DNA from: Timema cristinae
Lineage: Eukaryota; Arthropoda; Insecta; Phasmatodea; Timematidae
Direction of reading: 5' to 3'
Length of the DNA stretch: 64,000 bases
Assembly (NCBI GenBank): GCA_039000515.1
Contig: JBCFYV010000012.1
Location: forward strand, 123,782,605-123,846,604
Shown here piece after piece: positions 30,601 to 42,600 of this stretch (position 1 is its first letter; each line of letters begins with the position of its first letter). A program made the translations under genes and the position numbers. The notes beneath the pieces are model-generated. The model saw only the letters and a program-made list of their open reading frames with translations, did not search any database and had not been told where the DNA came from.

Positions 30601-33600
30601 CGGTTTGAACTTGTTTTAATTTGAGTTTGTTGTGTAGGAAAGTATATTTTTTGTTATTTAATTAATTTAATTTTTCCTGTTCCATATCATGTCCTTTTAT
30701 GTGCAATTATTTGGCTTGTGCTGTTAAAGTATTTGACCTGTACTCTGCGAGTATGAGTTGTGTGAGTCTTTGACTTTGTATGAAAATGTCAGTGTTGAAC
30801 CTTGTAAATGTTAACACAGACCACTATGTGAAAATAAACACATTCCCACTTGTTTTACAATGCTAGTTGTTTCTGTTACACGGTTTGGGGTGGGGGGTGT
30901 TTTGACAATCGACCATGCAAACAGCGGCTAATGAAGCCATGCCATTGTCATGTAATATCAAATGGGTGTGGTCTAGGGGTAAGGTGTCAGACTTCTGTGC
31001 TGGCGGCCGGGGTTCAATCCTCGGTCCCGGCACAGATTTATCTGATTACCAAACCCTTCCTTCATCTCTGACAAGACATCTTGTGAATGTGGGGAATGCC
31101 AGGCCTCCACCGTGGTTCGGATTCCACGTTAAACTGTAGGTCCTTCATTTCATCTCACAATCACCCTACCATTACACATTAGTGTATAACCCGAACGGGT
31201 AGTAAGACGCGGTGCAAATAATAATAATATCAAATGGGTGCACTTATTAACAATGTTAGCCTAAGCAAGTTTGAGCTGTCACTGTACTTCACCACATACA
31301 GTAATCATCACACCTCATTTTTTCAGCCCAAAAATTGGTGTTAAAATGCAGTTGCGTGGTATAGTCTGGTTCGTTACGTCAATTTATAAGGTAAACAGAG
31401 GCAAGCTATTTCTTCCTCATTTCCACGCACCACTAGAGATCTATAACTGTTGACCTTGGAAGTATAGTTGTCTTATTGCATGCGCATTATCAGTATATTT
31501 CCAAAAGCTGAGCTGCGTGGCTTGTAGCAAGCAGAGTGGAGGGCAGGCAAAGTTACCAAAGGGTACGCGTAGAGTGGCAGCAGGTAGATTCCGACGACTG
31601 GCGCGAGAAATAATCCCTTGTTTTTAAATGGGAGTGCGTAAAGTGACAGCAGGCACCGGTAAGCTGGCTCACACCGTTTGACTCTGACGGTTTACCGGAA
31701 TGAAATGTTCATTCTGGTTACCGAAACCAGCGTGATCTGGCGTTTGTTAAATTCATTTGTGTGTGTTTTTATTTTTTTGTATCTTCCTTTTATTCGTTTC
31801 ATATCACTAAACTATTATTGGACTATTATTATTGTTATAATTTTATTGGAATTTGTGAAAGTGATGGATGCAGACACGCTTATATCAAAGGTTTTTCCAG
31901 AACCCGAAATTTGGGACAAAATACGGAAAGAGTATTCTGACCGGGTTGTTGTGGATGCTAACATTCTCTGAAGCAATGAGCAAACACATTGCTTCTTCAC
32001 TGCTCATTTCCAGATTGTGACTGAATGATTATTTAAACAGTACAGTTTCAGCGCGAATATCTGCCTCTATTATGCGGCCCTCACCTGTGCCGACAACCTG
32101 CGCGCAGTTTTTGGAATCTGACTACCTGCCGCCACTCTACGCGTACCCAAACGCAAGTCACTGATGTGAATGTTAAGAGACTGCTAGTGATACATCAATT
32201 TTTGTACGAAGCTTCACATATTGACCGCACCCCACTTTTAAAAACTAGGCATAAAGTGTGCAATGATTGTGCGGTATTGTGTCTCTCGACTCATTGTTTA
32301 CTGTTTAGCGCACACCCTTTGAAACAATCATGATTTTCCCATAGATACACTTTAACACCTGCTTCTCTGGTCGCATGGTCTAAGGTGTCACTCTCACAAT
32401 AGACTAGACCGCCGCTGTGGGTAAGATTGGGGTCTGAATACCGGTCAGGTGAACTGAGAGTGGATTTTCATGAATGTTTTTCCTCTCTCCATGCAAATGT
32501 TGGTACACTTCCTTTAAATGTAACGTTCCTCAGCCCTAACACGCTAGTATAATAGTACATGTCTGTACGACCCGAACACGCGCAATAAAAGAAATGTACA
32601 TCATAATTCAAAGTCTTTTAAACTCACAAATATGTCGAGTACTCTCTAAAGGTTGAGACATGAGTACTTAGAAAGGTTTATTTAAATAAATAAATGTAAG
32701 GGGGTGTCCATAAACTGTCTGCTAGTTTGTTTTTTTCCCATCCCTTGTCACACAGTCACAATTTTGCTAACCCCTTCACCCCCTTAGTACACCCCCTCAC
32801 CCCAAATCTAAATAGTAATTGAGATACAGGGAAAATAACTGCCACATGGGGGTGGATTTATGTTTGTGGTCTCGCTCTTGATTTCAGAATAAATATGGTT
32901 TATTGTAATGTGACATCATGCATTATCTCACCCGTCGGCACCCTTGCTCTTGCCGAGCACTACCCTCTCTGTATGCATGCATGGTATGGACGACCCTTAA
33001 AGTGTGAAGACATGCTAAGCTAGAAGGTTTATCTTAGTTTAAATACGACCCATTTAGATATTCAAATGGTCTTAAGATGTCACACTTGTGATAAAACAGA
33101 CAGCTGGTGAATAGTGGGGTTCGAATCCTGGTTGGCTGTACGGGGATTGATTTTACACACTCCCTCGATGCTGATTCAGGTACACTTCCTCTAGATTGAA
33201 CCTTCATCATCCCTCGAGATATCTACTTGTCACAAAATTCCCTGAAAAGTCACAAATACTTAATAGGTAACCTGGTGGTCTAGGGTAAGGTGTCGAACTT
33301 CTGTGCTGAGAGTCCGGGTTTCAATCCTCGGTGCCGGCACAGATTTATCTGATTGCCAAACCCTTCCTTCACCTCTGACAAGACGTGTATTAATCACAAC
33401 TCGTGAATGTGTGGAAAGACAGCCCTCCACCGTGGTTCGGATCCACGTTAAACTGTAGGTCCTCCATTTCATCACACATTAGCATAAGTGTGTATAATCT
33501 GAATGGGTAGTAAGACGCGGTGCTTATAATAATAATATAATAATAAATTCTCAATATTTTGGTCATAAAGCCACAAAAATATTTTTGTTTGAATTTCCTG

Positions 33601-36600
33601 CACATTGTAACAACGTAAACGTGTAAAAAAAAGTCACCAAAAAGTCGCTAACTTTTGTTTCTCCAACTCGGAAGACACCCTGTCCTGTACCTAGCACAGT
33701 AGTACAATTATTACATAAGCGTACAACCTAAACGGGTAGTGAGACAAGCTAAAGAAATATACCTGTTGATATGATTTGTATAAATTATATTGACTAGCAC
33801 TAAATACCTTGTAGGAAATTGTATCAAATAGCCCTACTATAAGGTACGGTGAATTGTGAACGGACTTTGTACCACCGTTGAGCCCGGAGTGATCGGCAAT
33901 CGCCAGCTATCCCGTTTAGTTGGTATTTGGCAGAATGGGCCGACAACTGTAACAACAACACTTGTGACGGGTCCTGAATTACGCCCCAGATCATTCTGCC
34001 AAGAGAAGAACCTCGCTAGGACTACAACCAGAGTCTGATGCTCTTGACCATGGCAGAGTCTGAATGTGACTTGGGAATGTGCCGGTCTATTCTTAAACAC
34101 TCTGGTCAAATACAGCATATTCCACTTTTAGTTGATTCAATTACAAAGCTTTGGTTTAAATGGTGACTATACCCCACTGATACGATGGTTTTAAATGGTG
34201 TACTATACCCCACTGATACGATGGTTTTAAATGGTGACTATACCCCACTGATACGATGGTTTTAAATGGTGACTATACCCCACTGATACAATGGTTTTAA
34301 ATTGTGACTATACCCCACTGATATGATGGTTTTAAATGGTGACTATACCCCACTGATGCAATGGTTTTAAATTGTGACTATACCCCTAGTATCCTACATC
34401 TACCTCACTTATGAGATGACTTAGTGAAATGGTGCTGCCAATTTTCTGATAAATAATTTAAATTTACCTTTTTAGGTGCTTATTTTAAGACTACATTATG
34501 GCAAAATTGTATGAGTATAGTATTTATTTTAGTTATAAATGTTTTATTTAAACCAGTTACGCACATGTAAAGTACATGTATTGACAAGACAAAAAAAAGG
34601 CAACAATTCTCTTAACGAAAATGATCTGGGGCCCAACATATCGTAATAATGGGGCCAGCAATGCCCCAAATTAGCAGAACATTTGTTGTAATCCTCAAAT
34701 CACCTCCCAGTGCCTGTTGTGTACCCGTACAGCCGACCCAGAGAGAGTGTTGAGCGCACAAAAAGAGCGCAACAGAGTCCAGGCCGCAGCGCGCAGCCAC
34801 GAAGCCAAAGAAAGACTGCAACAAGAGAAACTCCAGGTCAAGGAGCAGAGAGAGGCTACCTTGAAGAGACAGCGGGCCACTCGCACCATGGAGGACTTGC
34901 GTTCAGCCATGGTGGCCTCCTTGGGGCATGACAGGTGGGTGACCGAGTTCTCAGTCCATCGCCTCTCGAGGGTGTCCAGACATATACTTAGTTAAGGACC
35001 AATAAAACAACACCTGGAACTTCCCACACTCATGAATATAATACTTGAAGCAGCTACATCTGTAAATAAAATATTATTTCCATCTTCTGAGTTTTGCAAG
35101 TTTGTACATTTAACTGTACGAGGGTTTGCTTACCTCCCTTGTAATTTTGTTGTAGGAAGAATTGTAAGAATATTTCTTGGAGCGGATGGGATGGTTAAAC
35201 TTTGCTTGGATGTATCTGCGAATATCCACAGCAATATTACTTGGACAGATAAAGTGCTGATTGTGAATCAAACTGCTGATAGAGCTACAAACAACTAATT
35301 TTATCTTATTATCCTACTAGGGTCAGGACTCAATTTGTATGGTGCATCCACCATCTTGGATTTTACAAGTTTTGAATCCTTCTCTCAAATGTGACATGCT
35401 CCCTATAGCGTCCGTACCAAATTGACGCTTTCTAGGGTAACTATTGGGAAGTGAGAGAGAGAGAGCCCTAAAAGGAAGAGTAAACACTTAATTTATTATA
35501 TAGGCGTAAATTGTTTTATAAATGGATTTCATAAACAGCAAGCATTAAAAAAAAATCTCTGCTTACAACAAATATTGTTCTTGGAAAGATATAAATGCTA
35601 AGCAAAGCAACACACTATAAAATCTAATATTAGTTGTTAAAATAATCAAATACAATTATATAGTTGTCCTTTCTATCGACTTCATTTACATTTTAATTGC
35701 TATTTTATAAAGTAACTGGTGTTTCTACGGAATATTACAATATCTGTGGATATAACTATCAAATTGTGTTAGTGGATACTACTTTGGTGGGATTGCCCTA
35801 TATAACCACAGCAGAGTAGTAGAGAACGACAGCAAGAGGTTCTATTGTAACATGTTGCTTGTGTTACGTTACGCAAGTGTGCTAATCTTGTTATCACCTC
35901 CATTGTTCTTCCGGCTCAAGGACACTTGCATCAGGACACAGTACACATTGCTGGATATAAACAAATGTAAATAGTGGAGGGTTGGCATGCATTGTTCAAA
36001 AATATTATTTTGTAAAAGTGTATGGCCAGGGAGTGAACTCAAATTTGAAATTTACAAACAAACTCCAAATACTGTTTATGACTTTCCAAACAACCTTTTT
36101 GACTCGGATGGCTTTGGAAGTGTATCTCATAATTTATGTGGATATCTAAAGAGCTGCTTAAGAAGATGAACCACATGTCTAATGGTTAGGAAGGTGGACT
36201 ACATGTCTAATGGTTAGGAAGGTGGGCTACATGTCTAGTGGTTAGAAGGTGGGCTATATGTCTAATGGTTAGGAAGGTGGGCTACATGTCTAGTGGTTAG
36301 AAGGTGGCTATATGTCTAATGGTTAGGAGGTGGGCTACATGTCTAATGGTTAGGAAGGTGACTACATGTCTAATGGTTAGGAAGGTGGGCTACATGTCTA
36401 ATGGTTAGGAAGGTGGGCTACATGTCTAATGGTTAGGAAGGTGGGCTACATGTCTAATGGTTAGGAAGATAAAATACATGTTTAGTGGTTAGGAAGGTGG
36501 GCTACATGTCTAATGGTTAGAAGGTGGACTACATGTCTAGTGGTTAGGAAGGTGGTCTACATGTCAATGTTAGAAAGTGGTCTACATGTCTAGTGGTTAG

Positions 36601-39600
36601 GAAGGTGGTCTACATGTCTATGGTTAGGAAGGTGGTCTACATGTATAATTGTTAAGAAAGGGTGTGCTACATGAATGGGTGGCTATGATGGTGGGCTACT
36701 GTATGAGGTTAGGAAGGTGGAATACAGGTGTAAACATGTGTGACCAGTTAGGAAGATGGTCTACATGTCCTGGTAGCTAATGTGGTAGACTACATGTTTG
36801 CGAGAATCTAGTTTAATGATTTCATATATTCCTTAAGAAACTCTACAGTCTTGAAGATGTGTGCGTTGTGAAAGAAGTGTGGTCCCAGGTGCCAATAACT
36901 TCACTCGTAATTTATGTTTGTAAGCAGAGCAAGAGAGGACACCTCGTCAGACAACCCAGACTCAGCTTCCAGACTTGGCGTGGCTTCGTACCAGTGCAAT
37001 TGCCTCAAAGCCCGAACATGTGAGTGTGTTGTTCGACATAGACAGGCACGTCTCAAGACCAAGGAGTCTGATAAAACCTCCCCCTCGACTTCTTCTGACA
37101 GGCCATACTCCGAGGAGACATCACACACAGGTAGGACGCGCTCATCGTAACACAACACTCTGCACTACCTGCCTCGGTGGCGTAGTTGGCTAACACGCTA
37201 GTCGTGTTGAGCTCGACTGTTGAGGACGGGGAAATCGAGGTTCGAATCTCGGTCAGGTGAACTGGGGGTGGTTCTTCCTAAATGGTTTTCCACTCTCCCT
37301 CCACGCAAATGTAGGTTCACTTCCTCTAATTCAACCTTCCCAATTCCTAATCCATTAGCGCAGTTAGTATTTAAAGTGTATAACCCGAGCGAGTATTAAG
37401 ACGCGGTGCTAAATAATAATAATTAAAACACTTTGCACTCATCACATCATAGCACTCATCATGATATAACACTCATCATGATATAGCACTCATCATGATA
37501 TAACACTTATTCTGATGCATTTAGTTGTAACTAACTCTGGCCGAGCAACGTGTGCTTGTGGGTGTATTTTACAGATGGGGTGGAGCAAGTATGTCCAATC
37601 AGGTACAATGAGACGAGATCATCTTATTAAAAACATTATAGAAATACACCATTTTATGTTACAACACCACAGAATCCCCAAAAAAATGTTTAAATTTACT
37701 CACTAAATATGTACAATTTTTGGCAGGTCATAAGTGTGTGAATAAATCAATAAACTACAATTTGTACATGCCCCTTAAGAAAAATGTTGGAAAAAATGTT
37801 ATATTAATATAAATATATACTCAGTGCACACAAAAAAAATTTAATCAAAGGACCTCATTTTAGATTTTATTTCTCTATGATTAAATAAAAGTTCATTTCT
37901 TTCCTGCAACTGCCCTGAATCTCGACTATTCTCTATAACTTTATTGTGTATTTGAAAAATGTCATCCAAAGACGCCATAATTGACACTACTATACTTTAA
38001 ATTAAGTCATACTCAAAATAAATATATAAAACACTAACTTTACTTTTATTAGTAACTGGAATAAGACTAATTCAGTTATTAAAACCTAGGGGTTATGTCA
38101 CCATCAACCAAATGTTCGGAGAATCAAAACAGTTGATGGGAGAATTGTCCAGTTAGCTCGACCAGAGATTTGATTGATAATCACCTCCTAATTGAGGTTT
38201 GAGAAACTGATTGGAGATCAACTTACATCTTATCTCTGATCAAACCACTGATTATTGTTTGTGCAATCGGCCTTTAGTCTAGAGTACATTCACCACCCGA
38301 GTTTACTTAGATGACAGCTCAAAAAGTTACTAGAAATAGTCCCTAATGTATCCCTACGCCAATAGCTGACATCTGTCATTTTGGATCAATTTAATTAAAA
38401 TTTATTTGAGGTCGAGTACAAAGATTATTTTATCATTTTATTCCACTTTATAAAAAAGATTATTCACAGCACTTTCACAAATTTCTAATAAATATAGCTT
38501 CAAAATGGCGACCGGCGAACTTATGCCATGTGATTGATCCTGATGCAAACAAGCTCTTTACAATGGGCAGGGCACCCTCGTAGTTGATAAAAATATTTTA
38601 TTCAGTTAAATATTTTGAAATACAATAAAATAATTTATTATATTTAAAAAAAGAACAAGTATTTTCTCTTTTCCAAGTAAATACAATGCCTTTATCAAAA
38701 AGTATTAATGTATGCACTATATTATAAATTATATATAACATCCCAAAACAAAGAATACATACTTTTAATTACATTTAAAATATTGTTTCGGATATGGTAA
38801 AAAAATATTATTAAAAGTAATAAAATAATGTGAGAAAACTTAGGTTTACATTATTTTTAATGTCAAATAAAACATGTAATTAAAAAACTTAATTTATAAC
38901 AAAATTTACAAGTTTTAGCAACATAAATCCTAAACATATGATTTTTAAACTGTGATCCAAGTAAAAATGTATGGTGAACATACTCTAGTTAATATATGTC
39001 TAGCATTAAAGATGAATTCAGCCACGGTGGTGGGTGCTTTGTTCCATGGACCTCCAGGAGAGGACGTGTTGACAAGCAGTGTCTCAGCCGCGCGGGAGAG
39101 AGGGAGTAGTGTCCCCACAGTGTGCCCGCCCTGTCCCTGGGACAACGACAGATCCACACCAAGTTCGGAGACAGCAGAACAAACTCTGCAAGAACAGAGC
39201 GGCAGTGAGCGTCGGCAGACTCGCGGAGGAGAGATAGAAGATGCATACAGGATCCTGGAACAAGGACGGATAGAGGATGCATACAAGATACTTACGCAAG
39301 AAGGAGGGATAGAGGATGCAGACAGTATCCCAGCGGAAAAGGTAGAGGATGCTGACAAGATTCTAGTGCTAAAAGAGGGATCCAAGGCGACTCATCTTCA
39401 AAGAGGTAAGAATCGCATCCTTCATTGGCTCAAAAAATAATTGTTCTTGATTTAAAACTAGGTGCTAAGATAATGTTTGTAAGTGTAGCATTAGCCACAA
39501 GTCAGCGATACCCAAGTCAATAACAAACAGACTTACCCAATTGCACGAACACCGACCGCTGTTGGCCCGACTACGCACTCGATCAACCCGCCACTACAAA

Positions 39601-42600
39601 CACGCCCAAACTCAACAACTGACAACAAAATACTGAGGTCGCGCCAATTCAACGCTCAGTTACAAAAATTCCCAGACCAAAGACTTTCAGTAGAAAAGAA
39701 GATACTCTTCAGCCAGTGTCCAGTTTTGTTTCTACTCCAGTCTAGAAGCGTGTAGAATCCCCCATGTTTATGTTCTTTGGTTTTCCTCCCCTCGTGATCC
39801 CCTCATTCCGTGTTCTGTGGACTGTGCTAAAACCGTATAAAGGAGTGATCGTGTGAGTAGAGAAGCACTCTTGGACTGGCTTCGATAAACGCTAGGGGAA
39901 GATAAGGCTTCGGAGATTAATAACAATGTAAGCAAAACTCTTTTTTGGCATGTAATCTTTTTAGTTTCAAAATTCTTTTTTTTGGCTTAGTGAACTTGAT
40001 TTATTGAACAACTAGAAAACAGCGCTTGTGATGTTGTTAATAATAATATTTTCTTTTGGACTTAAACTTTATCTCAATTGTAATGAACTTGAGTTATTAG
40101 ACTCTGACTAAGAAGTAGTGCTATTGATGTTATTATCTCCGATATTTACTTATGAACTTAATTTATTGGGCGCCATCAGCGCTAATGTAGAGGTTTATTA
40201 ATAACCGCCATAATAACTTTGTTTATTGATGGTAATTTATTTTTAACATTGGCAACTAATATGTTGGTTGCTCAACTTTGTAATCAATATAAGAAAGTTG
40301 ATAGTTTTATGTCTCGGGTAAATCGACGTAAGACATATTTTTCCTTTTTGTCGAGATGGAGAGATGTAAATATAATAATATAAATAAGTTTTATTTTTAT
40401 GTAAAGAATATGAGTATTTCGAGGAGATGTAATTCATGAGCTTTGTATTGTTCCTTCCTGGCTAACAAGTGCGCATCTAACTTGTGTTTTTGTTAACGTA
40501 AATGAGTGATGGTGATCGCTAAAATATTTAACACGCTCTTCTAATGAATCCATGCTATTGTGATCACAAAATATTTTATACATTATTTCTCCCCTTTTTG
40601 GGATTTCCCATACTAATTGTTGTTTATATATTTTTCAAATATCTTATAAACAACCCATTTTGTGAATCTTTTCAACTTACTCTATTTTTTCCTCTACTTA
40701 TTTATCCTTAGGTATAACGTTATCCCGCTTCTAATATTTTTTGTCTGGTAATTGAATTAGGGGAATGTTTATATATTTATATATTGTTGAGGTTGACCGT
40801 GGGGACGGGTTCCGCAATTGTTCCAAATTGCGTGTTCTGTGTGTTGGTTTCTTGCCCAGATTTTTCTATATTCTTTACTCACTAAGCACACTCTTTCTTA
40901 ATTCATGCAAAAAAATTGTCACAATTCTGGTTAACATCTCCTGTCCGCAGCGTCGTGTACCAACTGAAGAGCCCAGAGGGGCTTGTATCAGACCCCCGAC
41001 CTCCAAAGCCCCTGCAGGTGTCAGAGAAAGAAGGCTCCACTCCTGGACAGGACCGGAATGAAATGTCGCAAGTCGACAGTACCAAGAGAGCACCTTGCAG
41101 CTTCTCAGGGGCCTCTAAACCCTCTGAGCCCTTGGCAACTAAGGGGGGGAATACCTCCCGGTCCAGTGCTGCCAAAACTAGGGCCCCTTCGAAGGTGCAG
41201 TTGTATGACCACAGCGCTCGCTACGAGAAATTGTGCGACACTCAGCACAGAGTGCAACGACTGAGAGCAGACACTCAGGTACTGACACGTCCTGAATGAC
41301 AGGAACTATCTGGGTAACAGAACTACTCTAGTGCTGAGAACTATCTGAGTAGCAAGCTAACTAGGGCTAGGAACTATCAGGGTAACAGAACTACTCTAGT
41401 GTTGAGAACTATCTGAGTAACAGGACAACTCTATGGCGAGGAACTATCAGGGTAGCAAGACAACTCTAGTGCTGAGAACTATCTGAGTAGCAAGCTAACT
41501 CTAGTGCCAGGAACTATCCAGGTAACAGGACAACTCTAGGTTCAGGAACTGCACCAATTTCAGACTGAGCTAAGTCTCCATACTAACACAAAGTTATTTA
41601 GGTAGGTTCTTTTGCTCCCGTGTTTTAGTCGATTAAGATGAACTTAATGTGATTTTGTCGTGTTTTCAGCCTGACGCGGAGGAAATGGCCAGGAGGGAAG
41701 AGGGGGCCCACAAACCTGCGATGGAGGAGGGCCCCTCGCGATTCCAAGCTCTCGGAAGGGGTCATCAGGCCCTGGCGCAGCTGAGGATTAGTCAAGACTA
41801 TCAGAATCTTGTGGATCAGTTGGCGCTCCTGACTAAAGAGGAGCGCAAGGTGCGCAGTCATCACACTCACGTGAGTAGATGCACTCCATGACTATCCTCC
41901 AGCTGTGTCCCAGGCACTGTTGATACAATGTGAGTTGGTGTGCAGGTGGATGTGTATCTAAATGAAGAGCGCAGGAAGGAGCGTAACAGTCGCCGACAGA
42001 AAGACATGGACTCTGCCTTCGAGAGGGTGTACCACAGTGGTGCCACCGCGACTGGCTGTAGGTGCGCTCTGGTCCATCACAGTGATGCCAACTTCGAGAG
42101 TTGCCGCTGTTCGGAGCGCCGAGTGCCCATAAATTTGGGTGAGTGATTTTTGTGACACAGATGTTTTTTTATAATTTCAAGTGGAATTTTCTAAATTTTT
42201 CACGAAAAGTTTGTTTCTTCACTGGATATCATCTGCGAGGGATCTGCACGCTTACTATTGGGAAACAATTGCCATCCTCTCGTTTTTTGTGGTCACTTTT
42301 CCTTAAAATATACATTTTGCAACGCTGTATTGTAGATATTACCGGTACCGTCTTCTTAACTTTAACTTAGGTCTGGGTGATTGGGAATTTCAACCTCGCT
42401 TTGAAATATCACAACAAATTGACATTTTTTTACTATTGATTATTCAGCTGTTTAGAGAGTAGCACTAAGTATCAAATGAATTGCAGGATGGACAAGATTT
42501 GTAAAAATTACTTTAAAACTCCATAAAGAATAACATCTTCTATTATTAATGATTTAGTGTTAAATGATAGACACATAATTAACATTAAAGTATCTATGTT

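Noticed and set aside
38952..39440. Separate gene beginning with an upstream ATG ([10 protein letters not shown]...)
   Set aside because: The upstream residues lie in a dispersed repeat; only the part after the acceptor continues CEP295 in phase.
39460..40180. Complete LTR retrotransposon
   Set aside because: Promoter-like and primer-site-like words only; no paired LTRs, gag or pol.
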